Shown: positions 55,290 through 64,000 of the stretch, piece after piece
How positions within the stretch are numbered: position 1 is the stretch's first letter
How the letters are laid out: every line of letters starts with the position of its first letter
Assembly: GCA_006384855.1 (NCBI GenBank)
Contig: VCJN01002039.1
Location: 282,314 to 346,313, forward strand
From: Tetraselmis striata
Taxonomy: Eukaryota > Chlorophyta > Chlorodendrophyceae > Chlorodendrales > Chlorodendraceae
DNA: 64,000 nt
Direction: 5' to 3'
Notes under the pieces: model-generated
Told to the model about the DNA's origin: nothing
Databases searched by the model: none
What the model saw: only the letters and a program-made list of their open reading frames with translations
Position numbers and translations under genes: made by a program

Positions 55290-56120
55290 GCTGGACACCG
55301 GCGTCTCACGTCGTTGCTAGTCCGGTCAAGTCCCCGTTCGCTGTTCTTTGAGCACCCTGTCCCTTTATGTCATGTCGGCGCCTCCACATCACATTCGGCC
55401 TAGTGCCGCTATCGGAGTGGCCCGGGATGTTGTGCTGGGAAGCAAGGGAGTTCTACGTTCGGCGGAAGGGGACGCGGCCGAGCTGGCGGCGGATTTGGCG
55501 CTGGGCGGAACAACGCGCGCTGGACACCGGCGTCTTACGTCGTTGCTGGTCCGGTCAACTCCCCGTTCGCCGTTCTTTGAGCACCCTCTCCCTTCCTGTC
55601 CTGTCGGCGCCTCCGCATCACATTCGGCCTAGTGCCGCTATTGGAGTGGCCCGGGATGTTGTGCTGGGAAGGGAGTTCTACGTTCGGCGGAAGGGGACGC
55701 GACCGAGCCGGCGGCGGATTTGGCGCTGGGCGGAACAGTGCGCACTGGACACCGGCGTCTTACGTCGTTGCTGGCCCGGTCGGCTCTCCATTTCCTACTC
55801 GTTGAGCACTCTCTCCCTTCCTGTCATGTTGGCGCCTCCACATCACATTCGGCCTAGTGCCGCTATTGGAGTGGCCCGGGATGTTGTGCTGTGGAAGGCG
55901 TTCCATGTTTGGCGGAAGGGGACGCGACCGAGCTGGCGGCGGATTTGGCGCTGGGTCTGTTGCACGCCCGTCGCGCCCCGTTCCAGGTTGGACCCCCCCA
56001 CTTCCGCTCCTTGCTGCGAGACCTCTACTTCGAAGCCCCTTTCCTGTCGGCGCCTTCACATCACATTCGGCCTAGTGCCGCTATTGGAGTGGCCCGGGAT
56101 TGTGTGCTGGGGAGAGCGTC
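55290..56120. repeat. Tandem repeat, four copies, period about 218-229 bp
   Basis: Copies share the phrases cacattcggcctagtgccgc, tggcccgggatgttgtgctg and gagctggcggcggatttggc. The anchor 'gtcggcg/gttggcg' falls at about 55374, 55603, 55828 and 56046. The last copy diverges after 'gcgctggg'. Plus-strand frames are open across part of the array (55367-56161), but composition follows the repeat, so no gene is called. Confidence 0.9.
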
Positions 56121-56852
56121 CCTACTGCGTGGAGCGGTGGCTGGATGGTGGCGATGCCTGATCGGTGGCTATCATGGCGGTTCCCGCCTCTTGTGGCCCG
56201 TAGCTGGATTTTCTTCTGGATTTCTGCATGGAATTCTTGAATTTCGCAGCTAGCACATGTAATCATTTCAATCGGGAACTTTTTGTGCCACTAATGATGC
56301 GGTGTTGTTTATGCTAGGTCAGCGGCCGGACATATGGCGTAACACAAACGCCTGTGTTATGGCGCATGCCGCCATGCCGCGGCCCACCAAGAGCGGAGAA
56401 TCCCGAGTGCGGCAGGCTTGGCGGCACCACCCCCACCTCCGCGCGGTGGGCGCTTGTAGCCCTTAAGACCCGTGCCCGGCTGGGTGCGGTAGGGGGCTGA
56501 GCGGTGTGGCCGGTTGCCGTTGATCCTTGGATCGTGCGACCACCAAGGAGCCCCCACGGGGGGCTTCTCAAATTACTCGTAGTCCCGGTAGCACCTACTG
56601 ACGCCGCCGGGAAGCAGCCATGTGCGGGGGGCCGCTAAAAATAATTCATGTACGGCCTCGGCCTTGCGTCGGCCTCTCCGAGATCCGCCTAGGGGTGTAG
56701 AGGAGGGGATGTACGACTCGGTCGGGGGCCGCATACTCGCGTGGGCTGTTCGAAAACACAAGCGTGTGTTCGTACTTCGGTGCGACTCGCCATGTACGGG
56801 GGGCGTTGCAATAGTCGGCACAGCCTTGCACGGTGGCGGATGTATTAAATCC

Positions 56853-57072
56853 AACCGTGCACGAGGCCAAGGATGCCGTCCTCGGGCGGTGATCTCGGCC
56901 AGAGTCGTGGGCAGGTGGCTGCTCCGCGTCGCTTTGGGCGATCCGGCACTGGTGCGTTGCACAACAATGCACGAGGCCAAGGAAGCCGTTCTCGGGCGGC
57001 GATCTCGGCCAGGATCGTGGGCAGGTGGCTGCTCCGCGGCGGGCGATCCGGCACTGGAGCGTTGCACAAGAT
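56853..57072. repeat. Two-copy tandem duplication, period 110 bp
   Basis: tgcacgaggccaagga starts at 56858 and 56968; both copies continue through gatctcggccag, gtgggcaggtggctgctccg and gatccggcactgg. No gene recognised. Confidence 0.85.
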
Positions 57073-58784
57073 CAACGAGCATACGGCCAGCGGTTCATGG
57101 GGGAGTTTTCCCCGCCTTCACCTGCGAACTCCAATGACGTCCGGGGACACCGCTGGCAGCAGCTCAAGGCGGGGGCTGGTCTCAGCAGCACGACCCATAA
57201 GCAGAGAGGCCGGTGGAACGCAGCACCGGACGAATAAGCTGCGATTTCCGGGGGATGATAAACGGCGGGAACATGCGCATACACGGCGCGGTCACGTGAT
57301 CGTGGCTTTCTTCGGCCGGGACAGCGAGTCCAGGCTGGCGCCCCTAAACAAGCATATCACCTATATAAATATATATAGCGATCCCCAGCGTGAGAACATA
57401 TTCACGTTTGGGTTGGTGGTATACATGCACTGCCATTTGTGCGGTAAACACTGCGGTGTAAGCTACGGAGCGGCAGCAAATATATACTCGGATAGCAATC
57501 GCCACGTTTCGAGCTGCAAATCACACCATGTGCTGGAAACATATAGTCCACTATCCCACCATGATTTGAGCTAGAATAGCCACCATATTGGGCAGCATCA
57601 GCCGGGCGTTGCGGCGACGGTTTCAGCACTGGTTTTGGAGCATTTTTTGGAGCTGCGCGTTCCCGGCGAGCATTCCGTGTGTGGGAACCCCCCCCCCCCC
57701 CCCCCCCCGCCCGACCATTATCCAGAACGGGTTTTCGGCGGCAAGTTTGAAATGGGCAAGCACGCAGACGAGCTGGATCCGGTAAAGCTGTGAATAGACT
57801 ACACAAGCTGCTCCGCGGCAACGGCAACTGGACGACGAAAGGCGAGTCGCCCATCGTGTTCGCTTATCTCAGCGCCCTCAAAACTGCGATGGCGGCATAC
57901 GATAGGCAGGCTTCGGCCGGGAGGGCAAGGGGTTAATACTTCCACACTGTAATCATGTGGTTTCTCTTCATAATTTTCATCTCTTGTGCATGTAATCTCT
58001 GAGGCAAGAGCTTGCCGGCCAATATGTGCTTGCGTCACATCACCATGAATTATATAACCGCCGAATTGCATCTTTTGCAGCGCTTTTAACAGTGCCTTGT
58101 GGTACATGTGGATGCAGCAGGAGAGAAAAAAGGGGGAGCTCAGACAAAAAGGGGACGGGCACCTAAAACGACAAATCAAGTTGTGATGGCCTATACAAAA
58201 CGTTCATATCCTGCGGATCGTGTCCGTGATGGCATGATTTCGCTATTTCACGACAACGTATCATCATGGAGCTGCTGTAGAAAGTCTTCACGTGCTGCGC
58301 CATAGGCCGGTATTTCCGATTAATTTTGCGTTTTGAGGAATGACTACAAGATTGCGTGAAGAAATCAATATGAATGACGGATGAAGAAATGATGCACTGA
58401 AGGCGGTTTATCGCCGCGTGTTGATCCATGCAAATCACTACTAACAGATGGATATTGTCATGAGATTGTGCATCGTTTTATGCATATGAATGTTTAGTCA
58501 CTACAATACATGCATCATGGGGCCTCTCGGATCCGTCATTCACCCGCCGTCTCGGGATATTGGCATTGATTCCGTATCCTCCAGCCTCCGGGGGCGGGGG
58601 GCTTTATTGGAGAAAAGCGCGATATTATAGCTTAAACGGTAGAGGCCACTATACTTCACTTTTGACTCACTGAAAATGGGACAATTTACTAGCTCACGCG
58701 CCAAACAATGTACTACAGACATAACATATACAGCGCAAAGTACTGTACTCGCCGTCGCCGCCGCCATCCCTTATCCCGCCCACG

Positions 58785-58787
<3 letters not shown>
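57073..58787. other. Intergenic, nothing recognised
   Basis: No recognisable coding frame or RNA gene. A C run lies at about 57688-57707. Composition becomes AT-richer between about 57930 and 58540. Confidence 0.45.

Positions 58788-58823
<36 letters not shown>
58788..58823. repeat. Poly-G run, 36 bases
   Basis: Uninterrupted G, the longest homopolymer in the window. It lies about 120 bp upstream of the first candidate ATG of the next gene. Confidence 0.95.
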
Positions 58824-58946
58824 CTGCGCAGTACCACTACCTTTCCACCACCGCCAAGGCCGCCCCAGAACCCAAACCGTGGCCGGCAGCCGTTCATAGG
58901 ATCCCATGTGACACTCACTGGCCTGCGGGGTCTTAACTTTCATAAA

Positions 58947-61900
58947 ATGGCGGAGACGCCCGGATCCGTGACAGGAATGGACTCCGCCTACCTTCGGCGT
59001 AGGTCTGCACGGCTGATGAGTAGGGATGCTGCCGCCTCTGACATCCCTGCGTCCCTATCCCTCCTGCCCTACTTCCTATCGAGAGTCGCAGCTCACGCCT
59101 GCTCTCACTGCCGTGCAGGCTGGTGTAGGCCCCATCCCGCTGGAGCTGCCTAGCACAGCCCCCCCCCCCCCCCCCCCCCCCCCCCCGCACGCGCCAACCC
59201 TCACCAGAGTCCGCCAGCCGGCCCGCCCGACCCTCTCGGCCAAGGGCTGTGTCTGCTCGACCTGCCCGACGCTCCCGTCGCGTGGCGTCCCTGGCCGCTG
59301 GACGTAGCCAGGCCGACACGCAGTCAGTGGCGGGTCAGGGTCAGGGCGCGTCAGCGGCAGAAAGGTTGCCGAGCAGCTTGGTTGCAGCTGGCGATGGAGC
59401 CGGTTTGGTTGCTACGGCTGGCGATAGCAACGCTGGCGAGAGCGGCGGGCAGGTAGCCGGCGCGTCGGCAGTCACACCCTCAGGACATGCGCCCGTACTA
59501 GGCCGGGGTGAGGGCGTACCGGATACCACAGGCTCGGAGGCTAAAGGCGAGACATCCATGCGCACGGTAAGACCTGTGGAATACACGGGATGTGGGGGGG
59601 GGGGGGGGGGGGGGGATGGGCATGGTGGTTCATGAATTAACACTTGCATTCTATCTGCCCCGCCACATGTTCCAACAAAGGACGACGCAGGACCCAGTAC
59701 CTCTAGGGCTGCGCGAAGTATTTTTGCGCCCGTGGCAGTGCGCCCCACCTTCCACAACCACCCCGCGTGCTGTTATCGGGTAGTCTCACATGCGTTCTGT
59801 CCTCCTTCGGAACGGAATGGCGGGAACCAAACACAAATATCGTCGTGTCAACCTTGTGCGACAGGTACCCCCACCCGACGAGGCAGGCCCGAGTACCTCT
59901 AGGGCCGCAACATTTGGACTGCCGGATGTTGCAGTACGCCCCCCCCCCTCCCGCCTTTACTTAGTTGTCTCTGTTTCGTCAGGCATGGAGTGGTAATTGC
60001 TTCCTGTCCCGGCCGGCGAATTACTTTGCGCGTGAAACTGACACAAAACATTGCCGCGTAGGCAGTCAACCCCATCCACCGAGACCCGGCGAAAGGCAAG
60101 GGACCAGCTAACCCACTACCATCTAACCCACAGGTGGAGAAAGGCAAGGCCAAAATGCTGTCGCCTATTCCCGAGGAACTTCACAGCGCATTTCCGCCAA
60201 AGACTGAGGAAGAGGTCGAAAACGATTGGCTCACCGAGCGCGCCAACAACATAGTTCATTTGAGAAAAATAGAGCACCAGAAGTACGTCCAACTTGCCAT
60301 TCAAGAGTGGCAAGACGCAGGGGAACACAGAGGTTACCTCGAGGACTCCATGGTAACCGCAAACGTGGGGAAACAACTTGCTGAGGAAGCAGAGGCGGAG
60401 TACTCGCGCCTCGTGAACAGAGGGGCTCGGCTGATGCAGGTTACCACCCGTGCCTTGCCCACATGTGTTCCCAACATGATGGTCTCCAGTATGACCTCGT
60501 AGGTGAGACTTGCATGGACTGCTGCGTACTAAAGACCCCTTCTCCGGTTTACCAGAAGCGATTACACCCTTCGTGGGCAGTCGAGGACAGCGCGGAGCCC
60601 TCTGTACAACAACCGGCTGAGGGTGTATCCGGACCTGGGCATGAGGACAGATCGCCTGAGCCGCGTGCCTCGCAATCGACTGTGACCAACTCTTCCGCAC
60701 GCGGTGTGTCTGTTTCTCAAGACTCGATGTACGACGCTACCCAACCCGAATATCACCCCAGTTCGGACGGGGGGGTTTCGGAAGAGGACGAGCCGGCTCC
60801 GCCAATGGCACCTGCGTCCCTGGCTATCGAGCTTCTCGACTCACCCACGCCTGAGATACTGCCTTGCTTTGGCCCTCCTGCAAGCGTGAGCCTTAATCTT
60901 CTTTAATTTCTTGTTTGCAAGTACTTATGCGGTGCCCCGTGTTGCCCAGCCTGGCCGACCACCTCTGCAAGTTGATCCTCGTCTACGCCGCGGCTGGGAC
61001 CCCAATTACGAGAACTTCGACGACTGGTTCTCGGTATGGCCCGAGCCTGAGTCGTTGTACGGCGAGGATTACGGCGACTTGCACTATGCGATGTGCAAGT
61101 GGCTCCGAGATTGGGAGTTCGATAAATTTGACATCGAGTATCAGTACGCCTTCCTGGAGGGTTTCCCGCGCTTATGCCCGCCTCCGCCTGGCGTGGAGTT
61201 TCGTTTCTGTCGTGCGAGCATGGACTACTCAAGGCGAGGCTTTCCGAATTTTGTGTCTAGGCATGAGTCGTCATGTGGCCGCCGAGACCCGGCCCCCGAA
61301 GGCGTACTTGTTTTTTGGTTCCACATAACGTATCCCTGGGGTTCGAGGGCATGGGAGCGGCCAGAGTCGTTGCCGTTTCCCAAGTCCACTGAAGCGGGCG
61401 GGCACTTCGCCATCGCGGTATGGACAACTCGTGACGGGCGTGCAGCTGCGCCGGTTTTGCTATATGACAACTTGTATCGTGTCCCATCGGGTGGTGTACA
61501 TGTCGACCAGCGCCAATACGTTGGTTGCAAGAATGCCTTGTGGGAGATTCTGCGCACCACAGACACGGCACGGATGCCCGCTGTCCTTCGTGGTCGTGTC
61601 AGCCAACAAGGTGGTAAGTATGCGAACTCGTGCTGCATGCGCGCTGGACTGGGAGGCGTTCGTGTTCGTCGTGTGCCGAGAGTTCTGGCGCGCCCGCGTT
61701 GCACGGGCCTTCGATAGGCCGCCGCCGCTTCGTGTCGAGATCGCATACTTGCGGCGATTCGCGTTGGTGTGGATGCCTTGGTTCATGGTGACTGGTCTGG
61801 GCCTGACCCCCTTCGAGGGCCCGGTGAGGAGGGGGAAGATGAGTTTTCTGCGTTGCCTTATCGACGGCGTTCCGTGGGACGTGTTCCCGCCGGGAGTGGG

Positions 61901-64000
61901 CATGTCGTGGTGGAGCGCTGAGCAGATCTCCCGGAGCCTGGACTTGGCGCGCACGAAGGTCACGGCTAGTCAAGGTCCTTGGCGGTGGGCATATGTGGTG
62001 CCGAAACGGGACAACCCTCATGCCAGGCAGATGCTTCAGAACGCACCCCCGAACAACGTCACGTGGAATAACATCACGTGGTCCCTAGCCGTGGACGCCG
62101 TTGTTATGGTCGAGTGTGACGGCGTCGACGGAATCGCTCGCCACACATGGCACAATATCCGCTTGTTCCGGGACTTGCAGAGGCTGCCTCCGCGTGTTGG
62201 TCGCTGGACGCCCGCGCAGCTTATGCAAGCCCGCATACTCCGCTGCGCGACGTGCTTGGGCAACGCCGACCCCAGACCCAACCACCCGGCAGGGCATGTC
62301 CCTCATTACGACGGGGCGGTGGTGGAGCACCACTGGCAGCCCGTCTTGCTTCCAGTGCAACCACCCCGATCACCAACGCCTCCTCGACTTGAACAGGTGT
62401 GTTTACAACTCGACACGCATCTATTCCACTACGCACCCGTGTCTTTTCCGGCACGCTAATTAAGTGGCCATCGCACCTTGCCCGCCGCAGGCCCCGAGCG
62501 CGGGATCTGGTCCGAGCGACGCACCCCCTCGCGTGTTTGCTGCCGAGCCGCAGCCCGCATCGACAGGGGCCAAGGTGGGATGGCCGCGCTGCAACTGTGT
62601 TGCCACTGCGCACCACTTACTTTTACGGCATGCTAATTTAGTCGCCATCGCACGTTGCCCCCCCCCCCCCCCCCCCCAGACCCCGAGCGCAGGAGCTGGT
62701 CCGAGCGGCGCACCCCCTCCCGTGTTTGCTGCCGAGCCGCAGCCCGCATCGACAGTGGCGCCGGCTGTCGGCAAGGTGAGATGCCCGCGCTGCACCTTTG
62801 TTGCCGCTGCGCCCCCTGATACTTTTACGGCATGCTAATTTAGTCGCCATCGCACGTTGCCCCCCCCCCCCCCCCCCCCCCCCCAACAGACCCCGAGCGC
62901 ATGAGCTGGTCCGAGCGGCGCACCCCCTCCCGTGTTTGCTGCCGAGCCGCAGCCCGCATCGACAGTGGCGCCGGCTGTCGGCAAGGTGGGATGCCCGCGC
63001 TGCACCTTTGTTGCCGCTGCGCACGAGTTACTTTTACGGCATGCTAAATGAGTCGCCATCGCACGTTGCCCCCCCCCCCCCCCCCCCCCCCCCCCTACAG
63101 ACCCCGAGCGCAGGAGCTCCTCCGAGCGACGCACCCCGTCGCCCGAAACAGAGCAAAACTGCAGAGATGCTCGCCAAACTTACACAACAAAAGGTGTGCA
63201 CGTGATTTGTGCCGTTGCCCGTCATTCATCATTTGAAGCTGTAAGTAAGACTTGCGCGCTTTGTCAGGGCATGAAGGGTGGGCAAAGGCAACCGTGCAAG
63301 CATAACCCGGCATTTGTGAGCGCTCGGACTACATCCCGTCGTATAGCTACTGCAGCCAACGAGGACGCTGAGGACGACTTTCAGCCTCGGCCGAAGCGTA
63401 AGGCGTCTCAACCTAGACAGGACCCGCCGGCGCGGAGCCTTCGAGCCCGTGGGACCCGCATGGCGGGTGACACGCCGTCGGTGCGCACTTCTGCGCATGT
63501 CCCTCGGCCCGCCGGGGGTTCTCCCAATCTTCATACAAGCTTACCGGCTCCTCCGCGTTGGAGCCAAAAGGAGCACGCAGCCGTCCCCAGGGTGAGCGTC
63601 TCCTGCCTAGGGCACAGGCGACGGCGGGTAAACCCATGACCGCGGCAAAGCCGGGTACAGCCGAAGCGGCTGAGACACACACAATTGGCCTTGCGAGTGC
63701 GTCGACTGTGCGGGCGCCGACGCCAACAGGAGCCGAGGACTCGCGGTTTCCATTCAGGGCAGCCAACCTCGTCGCGCGACACAATACTACTCCTCGGTTG
63801 TCTGTTACAACTGCTAACCGTCGAGACCTCGTCGACCCCAGGTGTCGTGTCAGATCGGCTACTCAGGGTGCCAAGACTGCGCCGCCCAGGCAAGAACCTT
63901 TCCTGCAGCGCGCTGTGGGGAACGCCGATTTTTTAGCTAGGAAGCAACTCAGCTTTCGTAGTCGAGGAAGAACTCGGCACGAAGATGGCGACGTTGCAGA
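58947..64000 (+). CDS. Multi-exon gene with C48/Ulp1-like protease region and duplicated mini-exons, 3' partial
   Basis: Candidate ATG at 58947 (MAETPGSVTGMDSAYLRRRS). Later exons with GT-AG borders: 59210-59566, 59681-59779, 59865-59933, 60134-60439, 60490-60885, 60950-62396, 62491-62574, 62680-62775, 62890-62985, 63101-63193, 63268-63591 and 63618 to beyond the edge. Nearly all are phase 0 at both ends. Exon 60134 is helical and acidic (TEEEVENDWLTERANNIVHL); 60490 has an ETCMDCC cluster. Exon 60950 carries the protease-like part: the probable catalytic His in EAGGHFAIAVW, Asp in VLLYDNLYRV, Gln-Cys in VSQQGGKYANSC followed after a frame change by ALDWEAFVFVVCREFW. Spacing and order resemble C48 cysteine peptidases (Ulp1/SENP type). 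The 3' exons are Pro/Ala- and Arg-rich and probably disordered. The frame change at 61614-61680 may be a 67-nt intron with a GTAAGT donor, which would remove the Cys, or an indel. The junction before 59210 is not resolved. Whether it is a host gene or a transposon-borne protease gene is open. Confidence 0.6.
62479..63193 (+). repeat. Four tandem copies of an intron/mini-exon unit
   Basis: Each unit, about 190-210 bp, has gcatgctaatttagtcgcca and tcgcacgttgcc, a C run, CAG, a mini-exon, then a GTG donor. Mini-exons are 62491-62574 (84 nt), 62680-62775 (96), 62890-62985 (96) and 63101-63193 (93); all start with a TPSAG-like peptide and all are multiples of three. The first copy has no C run; the other three have runs of 19 to about 26 C that differ in length. 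The fourth exon diverges at its end into KQSKTAEMLAKLTQQK. Confidence 0.88.

Noticed and set aside
55367..56161. A 264-codon ORF across the 225-bp tandem repeat
   Set aside because: The frame merely stays open through most copies; unit lengths vary by non-multiples of three and the peptide shows no domain.

Overview
This is a GC-rich eukaryotic nuclear window. GT-AG introns split most recognisable genes, there are two tRNA-Phe(GAA) genes, and the conserved proteins are eukaryotic: a FAM135-type lipase-fold protein, SUMO and a MULE transposase with a FAR1-like N-terminus. High GC, compact intron-rich genes, a SUMO close to plant and algal forms and heavy loads of simple repeats suggest a microalga, most likely a green alga. 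That placement is inference; no organellar or rRNA marker is present. A recurring oddity is long pure C or G runs (about 12-36 nt), many inside introns next to the splice sites.

Layout. 1-6714 (+): the 3' part of a multi-exon FAM135-like gene, its largest intron holding a Ty3/gypsy RNase H relic. 6715-11255: intergenic, with an AT-rich patch, a 150-bp tandem duplication, a GT microsatellite and one tentative minus-strand zinc-ribbon gene. 11256-18227: a 7-kb array of about 116 copies of a 60-bp minisatellite. 19041-19659 (-): complete three-exon SUMO gene. 20600-34481: a repeat-rich island with two tRNA-Phe genes, three copies of a moderately repeated element, two copies of a non-LTR retrotransposon carrying a C-terminal restriction-like endonuclease (12- and 13-bp target-site duplications), three detached 3' tails of that retrotransposon, and a 1.5-kb near-perfect palindrome.

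34714-37559 (+): a multi-exon secreted, probably GPI-anchored Ser/Gly/Tyr/His-rich protein. 38146-39426 (-): a 426-residue intronless disordered ORF. 40021-42904: a pogo-like DNA transposon with 28-bp TIRs and TA duplications that has lost its DDE core but keeps HTH and coiled-coil segments. 43079-47060: a MULE with FAR1-like, DDE, SWIM and CCHC domains; its intron contains a 63-bp minisatellite. About 48.7-52.2 kb (-): a multi-exon coiled-coil gene. 53.2-54.2 kb: a decayed gag-like ORF. 55.3-56.1 kb: a 220-230-bp tandem repeat.

58947 to the right edge (+): a gene of at least 12 exons combining a C48/Ulp1-like cysteine-protease region with low-complexity tails built from tandemly duplicated, all phase-0 mini-exons, each preceded by a poly-C acceptor. 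This is the least familiar gene here. Together with SUMO in the same window the protease-like region invites a link to SUMO processing, but that is only a hypothesis. Exon boundaries were inferred by eye from splice consensus and reading phase.
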